From: Clostridium swellfunianum
GTDB taxonomy: Bacteria > Bacillota > Clostridia > Clostridiales > Clostridiaceae
Direction: 5' to 3'
Length of the DNA: 64,000 nt
NCBI RefSeq assembly: GCF_023656515.1
Contig: NZ_JAMOFV010000006.1
Span: forward strand, 582,025 to 646,024
The stretch's first letter is position 1; each line of letters opens with the position of its first letter. A program made the translations under genes and the position numbers. Under the pieces are notes generated by a model that worked only from the letters and a program-made list of their open reading frames with translations, was not told the origin of the DNA and made no database searches. Positions 1 to 7,013 of this stretch are shown here, one piece after another.

Positions 1-1
1 A

Positions 2-394
2 ACAAGAGTTAATTGGGGTTCAGGCTTCTCATTGGAGATGTTTAATAACGGTGATGAAAAGAAAAAAGAAGCTGCTTGGGAATTTTATAAGTTCTTAATG
101 AAGGCGGAAACTCAGAAGAAATACTATGATATTTCAGGATGGCTTATGGCTAACAAAAAGGCCATGGAAGAACCTTCTAAGAGTGATCCTATTATTGCTA
201 GGCTAGTTGAAGAACTTCAGTATGCAAAGGATAAGGTATATGTGAATTATGCACCAAGCTGGCACGCAAATGATTGGCAGCCATTCTACAAGCAGGCTTT
301 AAATGAGGATAAGGATGAAGTAAGAAAGGCGCTTAAAGATGCGCAAGCCTACTACTTACAAAAGAGAGAGAACTATAAGACAACTCAGAAATAA
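2..394 (+). CDS. C-terminal part of an extracellular sugar-binding protein (ABC transporter, family 1), cut by window edge
   Basis: The reading frame is open to the first base of the window, so the true start lies outside; the first usable start codon at 32 (TTG) has no ribosome binding site. The 130 visible residues look like the last helices of a family 1 solute-binding protein: a 'GFSLEMFNNGDEKKKEAAWEF' type segment, then a helix in which the ligand lobe closes (AWEFYKFLM), and a C-terminal tail ending in charged helices. Such lipoproteins capture oligosaccharides outside the membrane and deliver them to the permeases. The permease gene starts 18 bases downstream. Identification rests on the C-terminus only; substrate cannot be read from it. 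Confidence 0.75.
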   Translation, partial: TRVNWGSGFSLEMFNNGDEKKKEAAWEFYKFLMKAETQKKYYDISGWLMANKKAMEEPSKSDPIIARLVEELQYAKDKVYVNYAPSWHANDWQPFYKQALNEDKDEVRKALKDAQAYYLQKRENYKTTQK

Positions 395-411
395 GACTTG
401 GAGTGATAAAT

Positions 412-1323
412 ATGCTTGGATTTAAAAACATGTCTAGATTGGAGAGACAAGAGGCAGTAAGCGGAATTACTTTTGCAGCTCCATTTATAATAGGAATGAT
501 AGTCTTTACCTCCTTTCCATTTATAGCATCATTATATCTGAGTTTTACCAACTACGATATGATAAGTACTCCTAAATGGATTGGTTTACAAAATTATAAG
601 ATACTTTTTACTAAAGACCCTCTGTTTTATACAAGTTTGTGGAACACGTTGTTCCATGTGGTTGTTTCAACACCACTGGGCATAATTGTAGGAATAGCCT
701 TGGCCTTGCTTCTAAACAGCAAGGTTAAGGGAATATCCGTATACAGAACAATGTATTATTTGCCTAATGTAGTATCAATAGTGGCTATGGCATTTTTGTG
801 GATGTGGATATTTCAACCTAATTTCGGGCTTATAAACCAAATTCTAGGTTTCTTTGGTATCGAGGGTCCGGGATGGTATATGGATAACACCAGCACCATA
901 ATACCTAAGCTTACACTTATACTCATGGGCTTATGGACAGCGGGTGGATCTATGGTAATATACCTGGCAGCACTGCAGGATATACCGGGAGAAATTTATG
1001 AGGCAGCTCTTTTAGATGGTGCTGGCTATTTCAGAAAGCTATTTAAAATTACTCTGCCTTTAATAACTCCTACTATATTTTTCAACTTAATTACTACAGT
1101 AATTGGTGGCTTCCAGATGTTTACCCTGTCATATATTATGACGAACGGCGGTCCTGGAACCTCTACCTACTATTTTGGCTACTATTTATACAATAAGGCC
1201 TTCAGTGACTATCAGATGGGTATGGCTAGTGCCATGTCATGGCTGCTGCTGGCAATAACAATGCTTATAACATGGATTATCTTCAAATCTAGTAAAAGAT
1301 GGGTATTTTATCTAGGAGAATAA
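412..1323 (+). CDS. Sugar ABC transporter permease, MalF/UgpA type
   Basis: 303-residue integral membrane protein with about six hydrophobic segments and the EAA loop of binding-protein-dependent permeases (EAALLDGAGYFRKLFKITLP, near residues 197-216), which docks the ATPase. It forms half of the channel for the sugar bound by the preceding protein. I chose ATG at 412 over GTG at 403, because GGAG at 400-403 sits 8 bases before 412 but overlaps the GTG. Such permeases normally come in pairs; the MalG-type partner is not downstream, so it must lie left of the window or elsewhere. No ATPase gene is near, which is normal for systems sharing an MsmK/MsmX-type ATPase. Confidence 0.9.
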   Translation: MLGFKNMSRLERQEAVSGITFAAPFIIGMIVFTSFPFIASLYLSFTNYDMISTPKWIGLQNYKILFTKDPLFYTSLWNTLFHVVVSTPLGIIVGIALALLLNSKVKGISVYRTMYYLPNVVSIVAMAFLWMWIFQPNFGLINQILGFFGIEGPGWYMDNTSTIIPKLTLILMGLWTAGGSMVIYLAALQDIPGEIYEAALLDGAGYFRKLFKITLPLITPTIFFNLITTVIGGFQMFTLSYIMTNGGPGTSTYYFGYYLYNKAFSDYQMGMASAMSWLLLAITMLITWIIFKSSKRWVFYLGE

Positions 1324-1342
1324 ATTAAAGGGAGATGGGAAA

Positions 1343-2131
1343 ATGAAAAAGCTTTCAAGATTAATTGTTTTAATTTTTGTGGTATCAATGCTGCTTACAG
1401 GATGCTGGAAGGGTGATATAAGCTCTGACACAGCAATGAACAGAGGTGGCGAAGGTACAAAGACTATTACTATGGAACTTCTAAAGGATAATCAGCCTAA
1501 ACCTGATGGAAAAGGTAATGTAGAAGATAATTCACAATTCTTTAAGGGTGGCTTCCCAGCACTTGCTGCCTGGTTGCAGAAAAATGTTCCTGAGGGCTTC
1601 AAGGTTGATGTAAAGGAAGAAGCAACAAAATATGTGTACAGTATTACTTATTCCTTTAAAGACATAAACGAATACAACGAAAAAACTAAAAAGCTTATAG
1701 GTAACGCTAAATATGAGGAATTAGGTCTTAAGCCATCAACCTTAAATGAGGAAGAAGCAAAAGACAGTAATGGAAAAAAGGCATACAAGCTTACATTTAC
1801 AGAGAGCAAAGATGTATTATACGCATCTTCAGCTTGGGCAGTAGAAGGTATATTTAACGATACCAATCTCTTTGATCCGGACCCTCATAAAACAGGAGCT
1901 ATTGGTATGACTGACATATATCAGCTTAAGAGCATTAAGCTAAAAATAGGCGATACTACAAAGGATTTTGATTTAACGAAGGAAGAGAATGCAAGTCTTA
2001 CGGAGGTATCCTTAGCAGGATTTGCGGCTAAGCCTGCAGATAAAACCCCACTTTACATAGGAATTGGAGCAGCGGTAATAGTGGTGATTGCAGTATTAAC
2101 AGTTATAGCTTCTAAAAAGAAAAGCAAATAA
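1343..2131 (+). CDS. Unknown surface lipoprotein with a second, C-terminal membrane anchor
   Basis: 262 residues, no family recognised. The N-terminus has a signal peptide with a lipobox ending LLTGC, so Cys21 should be lipidated. The C-terminus has a second hydrophobic stretch (about residues 236-256) followed by the tail SKKKSK, with no LPXTG motif. The protein would therefore be held to the membrane at both ends with about 210 residues outside. It starts 20 bases after the permease gene behind GGGAG and appears to be in the same operon, suggesting a role in capture or handling of the transported glycan. A short hairpin follows it. The two surface proteins further down the operon have similar C-terminal tails. 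Confidence 0.7.
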   Translation: MKKLSRLIVLIFVVSMLLTGCWKGDISSDTAMNRGGEGTKTITMELLKDNQPKPDGKGNVEDNSQFFKGGFPALAAWLQKNVPEGFKVDVKEEATKYVYSITYSFKDINEYNEKTKKLIGNAKYEELGLKPSTLNEEEAKDSNGKKAYKLTFTESKDVLYASSAWAVEGIFNDTNLFDPDPHKTGAIGMTDIYQLKSIKLKIGDTTKDFDLTKEENASLTEVSLAGFAAKPADKTPLYIGIGAAVIVVIAVLTVIASKKKSK

Positions 2132-2140
2132 ATTATGGAG

Positions 2141-2190
2141 GGGCTGTTGCAAAAAATGTGCGGAGGTTTAGTGCAGTTTTGCAGCAGCCC
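2141..2190 (+). repeat. Short intergenic hairpin
   Basis: GGGCTGTTGCAAAA (2141-2154) pairs with TTTTGCAGCAGCCC (2177-2190), 14 pairs with one G-T, around a 22-base loop. No T-run follows, so it is unlikely to be an ordinary terminator; it may be an RNA stability element inside the operon or the remnant of a mobile repeat, since GCTGTTGCAAA-like ends occur in several IS families. Confidence 0.6.
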
Positions 2191-2216
2191 TAATTTAAAA
2201 AAACAGGAGTGATAGC

Positions 2217-2813
2217 ATGAACCTAAATGGCAGTTTCTATAAATATTGGAGTTTCATAAGTGATATTATCATATTAAATCTTTTATGGCTTGCAGTCACT
2301 CTTATTGGTGCAGGAATAACCTTTGGAGCTGCAACTTCTGCATGCTATGCGGTTATGAGCAAAATAGTAAATAAGAAGAACTATTCTGTGTTTAAAGACT
2401 TTTTTAGTGAGTTTAAAAGAAATTTCAAGCAGGCAACTATAGTATGGCTTATACTTGGTTCACTTGGGGCACTGAGCGCCTATAATTATAGTCTGGCAGT
2501 AAATACAGGTTCTTTTTTAGTTACTGTAATTTTCTACGCATCTGTATTTCAGCTTATTATTATTTCCCTTTATGTATTTATGGTAATAGCAGCCTTTGAA
2601 GGGAGCATTACAACATATATTATCAACAGTTTAATAATAGCAAACAGGCATATCCCTTCTACGATATTGATAATATCAAGTCTTATAGGAACTATATTTT
2701 TGACTTTCTATGTAAGCAGTTTCTTAAACCTGATTGTCTGGGGAATTTTTTTCCTGTCGAGCTCCTATTGGGCAAAGGGAATATTGGAAGGCTACAAAAA
2801 GAGCATTGCCTAG
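2217..2813 (+). CDS. YesL/DUF624 family membrane protein
   Basis: 198-residue membrane protein with four to five predicted hydrophobic segments. The N-terminal pattern (FYKYWSFISDIIILNLLWL, then a glycine-rich ITFGAATSACYAVM) is typical of the DUF624/YesL family, which is found in Firmicute oligosaccharide uptake operons next to sugar ABC transporters and YesM/YesN regulators. No biochemical role is established; an accessory role in transporter assembly or sensing is inferred from context. It starts behind CAGGAG at normal spacing and lies between the lipoprotein and an AraC regulator on the same strand. Confidence 0.8.
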   Translation: MNLNGSFYKYWSFISDIIILNLLWLAVTLIGAGITFGAATSACYAVMSKIVNKKNYSVFKDFFSEFKRNFKQATIVWLILGSLGALSAYNYSLAVNTGSFLVTVIFYASVFQLIIISLYVFMVIAAFEGSITTYIINSLIIANRHIPSTILIISSLIGTIFLTFYVSSFLNLIVWGIFFLSSSYWAKGILEGYKKSIA

Positions 2814-2864
2814 TATTTAAAGAAAGAGTAACCAAAATAAATATTACAATAGGACGGGATTAAA

Positions 2865-3734
2865 ATGATATTTAATAATAGCAATATAGATGTACTTTAC
2901 TACGAAGAAATAGTACCAACGGATTTAGCAAATAAAATATTTTATACTTTGTCAGAGATAGGACAGGTTGTATTTCAGAATTCTGTTTATTTAGATTTTC
3001 AACTAAAACAAAATTTTAGTGAAAAATGTTTTCTTTATATGCAGCTTACTAAAGGCAATGCAATAGTAACAATAAATAATAAAACCATGGGACTTAAAAG
3101 AAATGACTCGTTAGTTTTATCTACTGATATGGATGTACAGATTCTTTCGGATTGTGCAGAGATTGTCTATATCGTATTTAATGGACATGCTGCTGATGAA
3201 TATTATAACTATCTGAAAGGCGACAAAAAGTTTGTTAAGTTTACAGATGATTCTAATATAGTAATGCATTTTTATAAAATAAAGGAATGTTTAACCTCTA
3301 ATGAAAAGATAAACGAGGCCTATATTTCAGTTAGCTTATGCTGCATATTGGCAGAGGTTTATACTATTAATAATTTTAATGAAGCTATTGGAAAGCACGT
3401 TAATATGGTTACATTAGCCATAGATTTTATAGAGCAGAATTTTATGAAACAGATAACTCTAGAGGATATATGTAAAAATATTATGTATAGTCCCTACTAT
3501 TTTTCACGGGTTTTTAAGAATGAGACAGGCATGGCGCCTTACGAATATTTAATTCACAGAAGACTTAACTATGCAAAGCATTTACTTATAAAAACAAAAC
3601 TTGCAATAAGTGAAATAGGTTCCATATGTGGATACGAAAGCCCTATAAGCTTTAATAAAAGTTTTAAAAAGTTTATTGGAATTACACCTAAGGAATACAG
3701 GAAAAACAACAAGTTAAGCATGGAGGATCAATAA
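2865..3734 (+). CDS. AraC family transcriptional regulator
   Basis: 289 residues. The N-terminal 150 or so residues form a probable cupin-like sensing domain; residues about 180-280 are a double helix-turn-helix AraC domain, with the family pattern ITLEDICKNIMYSPYYFSRV, then FKNETGMAP, and the second helix-turn-helix ISEIGSICGYESPISFNKSF ending in GITPKEYR. Such proteins usually activate nearby carbohydrate genes when an inducer binds. The gene overlaps the next by one base (stop TAA and start ATG share an A at 3734), a sign of translational coupling. The likely target is this operon. Confidence 0.9.
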   Translation: MIFNNSNIDVLYYEEIVPTDLANKIFYTLSEIGQVVFQNSVYLDFQLKQNFSEKCFLYMQLTKGNAIVTINNKTMGLKRNDSLVLSTDMDVQILSDCAEIVYIVFNGHAADEYYNYLKGDKKFVKFTDDSNIVMHFYKIKECLTSNEKINEAYISVSLCCILAEVYTINNFNEAIGKHVNMVTLAIDFIEQNFMKQITLEDICKNIMYSPYYFSRVFKNETGMAPYEYLIHRRLNYAKHLLIKTKLAISEIGSICGYESPISFNKSFKKFIGITPKEYRKNNKLSMEDQ

Positions 3735-6175
3735 TGTCTAACAAAATAAAAGTTTACTTAATGATGCAGACGCATACGGATATTGGATATACCGACAGAC
3801 AAGAGAAAATAACAAGATATCACATAGATTATCTGAAGCAGGCCATTAGTTACAGTGAAGCTATAGCTAATGGTGCCCATCCGGAATGGAGCGGCTTTGT
3901 TTGGAATAATGAATCCTTTTGGATTATAGATAGATTTTTTAAAAATACAGATGCTTCCTGGCACAGTCGTTTAGAGGCTGCAATAAAGAGAAAGCATATT
4001 CAAGTTACAGGAAACTACTTGAATCTCACTGATCTTGCAGATTCCAAGGTACTTGAAAACCAGCTGAAGAAGGTTAAAGCTTTTGGAGAGAAAGTAGGAG
4101 TAAATATTAACTCAGCAATATCCATGGATATTAACGGCTGGAGCTGGGGATACTCTCAGCTTTTATATAATGCCGGAATACGAAGATTTTACACCTGTAT
4201 CCACAATCATCATGGGTTTGTCCCTTTTAAAAGAAAACATACCCCTTTTTATTGGAAGACACCACAGGGAGATAAAATTCTTGTTTGGAACGGAGATGTA
4301 TACAACCAAGGTAATGTATCAAAAATTACACCTGATGTAGAGGGTGTAGTGGAAAATGGCGAATATCTTTTAAAAGCTCATGTAAATGAAAGCCAGCTGA
4401 AGTATGCCAAGGAATGGCTGGATGACTACATGGAAAGTGTACGTCTGCAAGGCTATAGCTATGATTTTATACCAATTCCAACAAAGGGAATATTGGTAGA
4501 TAATGCTCCTGCTAACCCTTATATAATGGAATCCATAAAAGCTTTCAATGAAAAATACGGTGAAGACTATGAGTTGGAGATGATAGGCATAAATGATTTC
4601 TTTGATATGGTAGAAAGTTTAAATTTAGAGCTGCCTGAGTATGAAGGAGATTGGACAGATTGGTGGAGCGACGGCTTCATGTCAAGCCCTAAGGCTGTAA
4701 AGCTATATAGAGAAGCACAGAAATTATACCGTCAGATACTGGAATTTAAGGGCAAGGGTATGCCTGTGAATGAAGAAAAGCTTGAAGCTCTAGAAGACAA
4801 CATGATTTGTTTTTCAGAACACACTTGGGGATACTTTACCTCTGTTTCTGAGCCTTGGAATAGGATGACAACCATACTGGACTCCAGAAATGAGTGGTTT
4901 GCGGCCAGTGCCAACAAGCTTGCTTACGAACTACTAGATGACATTTCAGAGTACCATGGGGAATTTTTGAAGGCTATAGGAAGGCCCTTAAGATATAAGG
5001 CGGTAAATCCCTATAATTATGATAGAAAAGAAAGAGTTAAGGTTTATATCAATTGGTGGGATGAATACCTTATTAAAGAAGGCTATGAGGTTATAGATGA
5101 GGAGACCGGAGAGGTGCTTGTTCATCAGGAAATACTGGTAGATGAAAAGGCAAGAAGAGAAATTAATTTTAATGCACTAATAAAGGCAAACAGCAGTAAG
5201 ATATTTGCTGTTAAGCCGAAGGTGGAGAGGCAACGAAGAATACCTCTGGATCCTTTATTTACAAGAGATACACGTTATGACTATATAAGTCCTTATCTTA
5301 ATAATGAGATTACAGCAAATCAATTTAAGCTGGAAACCCCTTATATAAGAATAACCTGGGAAAAGGATTTGGGAATAAATTCCTGGTTTGACAAGGCTGA
5401 TAATGTGGAATTAATACGAAGTGACAAAGTTCAAAATATGCTTACCCCTATTTATGAGGTAGCACCATGTTTGAATAAGTATCAATTTGCACAGTCTGAG
5501 ATAAAGGAAATACGCGCGAATTTTGGAAGAAATCGAAAGCTGATAAGCTCTGAAAGATATGAAGGTAAATTGATTAATGTAAGAGTGCTTGCAAATGGAC
5601 CTCTGTTTGGAAGAGTAGAATTGAAATATGAAATGCCGGGTTCTATATATACAACTATAATGCTTACTGCCTATGTAGATGAACCTAGGGTAGATGTTTC
5701 CTTTATTCTGGGTAAGGAGACGGTGTGGGAGCCGGAAAGCGTTTATCTTGCGCTACCTATATCTGCTGGAAGTACTATAGATGAGTTGTGGCTGGATAAA
5801 ATGGGGCAACCTATGAGACCGCGTATTGACCAGCTCCCTGGTACGCTGACCAAATTCTATACTGCACACAAGGGTTTTGCTCTTATTAATAAAGAAAGAG
5901 GCTTAGTGGTTACTACTCAGGATTCCCCAATCATTTATATGGGTTCGCTTCACCCTGGAGAAATTGAGCTGAAGGATGAGAATAGCAAAAACAATGAGAT
6001 ACTATATTCCTGGAATATGAATAACTATTGGGAGACGAATTTTGCAACCTCTTTAGGAGGCTTCTATGAATATAAGTATATTTTTAGATGGGGAAAGGAT
6101 TTGAATAGTGTAGATAATTCTCTCAAGAAACTGGAAGAACTGTACTATGAACTGCCAACCTTCCAGAGTCACTAA
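3734..6175 (+). CDS. DUF5054 / GH38-like glycoside hydrolase
   Basis: 813 residues, cytoplasmic (no signal peptide). The N-terminus carries the GH38-type metal-binding start (HTDIGYTDRQ; His14 and Asp16) and, near residue 132, MDINGWSWGYSQ, whose Asp is in the place of the GH38 nucleophile. The rest of the catalytic barrel is too unlike classical alpha-mannosidases and matches what is called DUF5054. The C-terminal half is beta-rich, as in GH38. It probably hydrolyses an alpha-linked sugar from an imported oligosaccharide; mannose is an inference from family and neighbours. Codons and base composition match the flanking genes. It is coupled to the AraC gene upstream and followed after 14 bases by the SGNH hydrolase gene. 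Confidence 0.75.
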   Translation: MSNKIKVYLMMQTHTDIGYTDRQEKITRYHIDYLKQAISYSEAIANGAHPEWSGFVWNNESFWIIDRFFKNTDASWHSRLEAAIKRKHIQVTGNYLNLTDLADSKVLENQLKKVKAFGEKVGVNINSAISMDINGWSWGYSQLLYNAGIRRFYTCIHNHHGFVPFKRKHTPFYWKTPQGDKILVWNGDVYNQGNVSKITPDVEGVVENGEYLLKAHVNESQLKYAKEWLDDYMESVRLQGYSYDFIPIPTKGILVDNAPANPYIMESIKAFNEKYGEDYELEMIGINDFFDMVESLNLELPEYEGDWTDWWSDGFMSSPKAVKLYREAQKLYRQILEFKGKGMPVNEEKLEALEDNMICFSEHTWGYFTSVSEPWNRMTTILDSRNEWFAASANKLAYELLDDISEYHGEFLKAIGRPLRYKAVNPYNYDRKERVKVYINWWDEYLIKEGYEVIDEETGEVLVHQEILVDEKARREINFNALIKANSSKIFAVKPKVERQRRIPLDPLFTRDTRYDYISPYLNNEITANQFKLETPYIRITWEKDLGINSWFDKADNVELIRSDKVQNMLTPIYEVAPCLNKYQFAQSEIKEIRANFGRNRKLISSERYEGKLINVRVLANGPLFGRVELKYEMPGSIYTTIMLTAYVDEPRVDVSFILGKETVWEPESVYLALPISAGSTIDELWLDKMGQPMRPRIDQLPGTLTKFYTAHKGFALINKERGLVVTTQDSPIIYMGSLHPGEIELKDENSKNNEILYSWNMNNYWETNFATSLGGFYEYKYIFRWGKDLNSVDNSLKKLEELYYELPTFQSH

Positions 6176-6189
6176 GGAGGTAGAAAAAC

Positions 6190-6927
6190 ATGATTTATGT
6201 ATTGCTAATCATAATTATAGCTGTTTTGGCAGCGTATGCCGCAGCACAAGGCCAAAGCATTAAAAAAAGGGTTAAGGCTGCAGAACAAAAAGGCATGGAG
6301 GAGTTTCTATCGCTGCTTATTGACCAAGGGCATGAGTCCAGGCTTGAATGGTTCAGATTTTTAAACGCTTCAGTGCAAAAGGGAGGAGTGCTTTTTGTAG
6401 GAGATTCTTTAACTCAGGAGTTTCTGCTGGAGGAATATTATAGTGATAGTTTGGTTTACAACAGAGGAATTGGTGGAGATACTACAGAAGGACTTTTAAA
6501 GAGGATGAAGGAAAGTATTTATGACCTTGAACCTTCAAAAATGTTTCTCTTAATAGGAACGAATGATCTTGCAGTCAATGTATCCAAGCCTGAAAAAATA
6601 GTTGAAAATATTAAAAAAATAATTTTAGCGACCAAAGAGAAGTGCAAGAGTACAGAGATTTATGTTGAATCTCTGTATCCAACAGGTACAGAAGGTTATG
6701 ATAACTTATCAGAAGAAGCTATCAAAAATAGATCAAACTATGCTATTGATGTAATAAATCAAGGGCTTGAAATACTTTGTGAGGAATTAAAGGTTACTTA
6801 TATAGATATAAATTCAAAATTAAAGGGTAAGGAAGGCAGATTGAAGCCTGAGCTTACGAGAGATGGTCTACACCTTAGACCTGAGGGTTACAGAGTAGTT
6901 ATTGATAGTTTAAAAAAATATATCTAG
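6190..6927 (+). CDS. SGNH/GDSL-type hydrolase with N-terminal membrane segment
   Basis: 245 residues. An N-terminal hydrophobic segment (about residues 2-20) probably anchors the protein with its catalytic domain outside. All SGNH blocks are present: GDSL-like FVGDSLTQE with Ser73, the glycine block GIGGDTTEG, the asparagine block IGTNDLAVN, and the DGLHLRPEGY block with the catalytic Asp and His near the C-terminus. Family members deacylate esters, including acetylated sugars, so removal of O-acetyl groups from host or plant glycans fits the context, but substrate is not shown by sequence. It starts 14 bases after the GH38-like gene behind AGGAGG, and a terminator-like hairpin follows. Confidence 0.85.
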   Translation: MIYVLLIIIIAVLAAYAAAQGQSIKKRVKAAEQKGMEEFLSLLIDQGHESRLEWFRFLNASVQKGGVLFVGDSLTQEFLLEEYYSDSLVYNRGIGGDTTEGLLKRMKESIYDLEPSKMFLLIGTNDLAVNVSKPEKIVENIKKIILATKEKCKSTEIYVESLYPTGTEGYDNLSEEAIKNRSNYAIDVINQGLEILCEELKVTYIDINSKLKGKEGRLKPELTRDGLHLRPEGYRVVIDSLKKYI

Positions 6928-6935
6928 ATGGAGAG

Positions 6936-6990
6936 AGCTTGAATATGGGTTACCTCAGTATATTAAGGTCTCATATTTGAGCTTTTTATT
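6936..6990 (+). terminator. Putative intrinsic terminator after the SGNH hydrolase gene
   Basis: AGCTTGAATATG (6936-6947) can pair with CATATTTGAGCT (6972-6983) through 12 pairs including two G-U, followed by TTTTTATT. It may cause partial termination before the GH38 gene. Confidence 0.5.
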
Positions 6991-7013
6991 ATTTAACAGG
7001 CAGGTGATAATAA

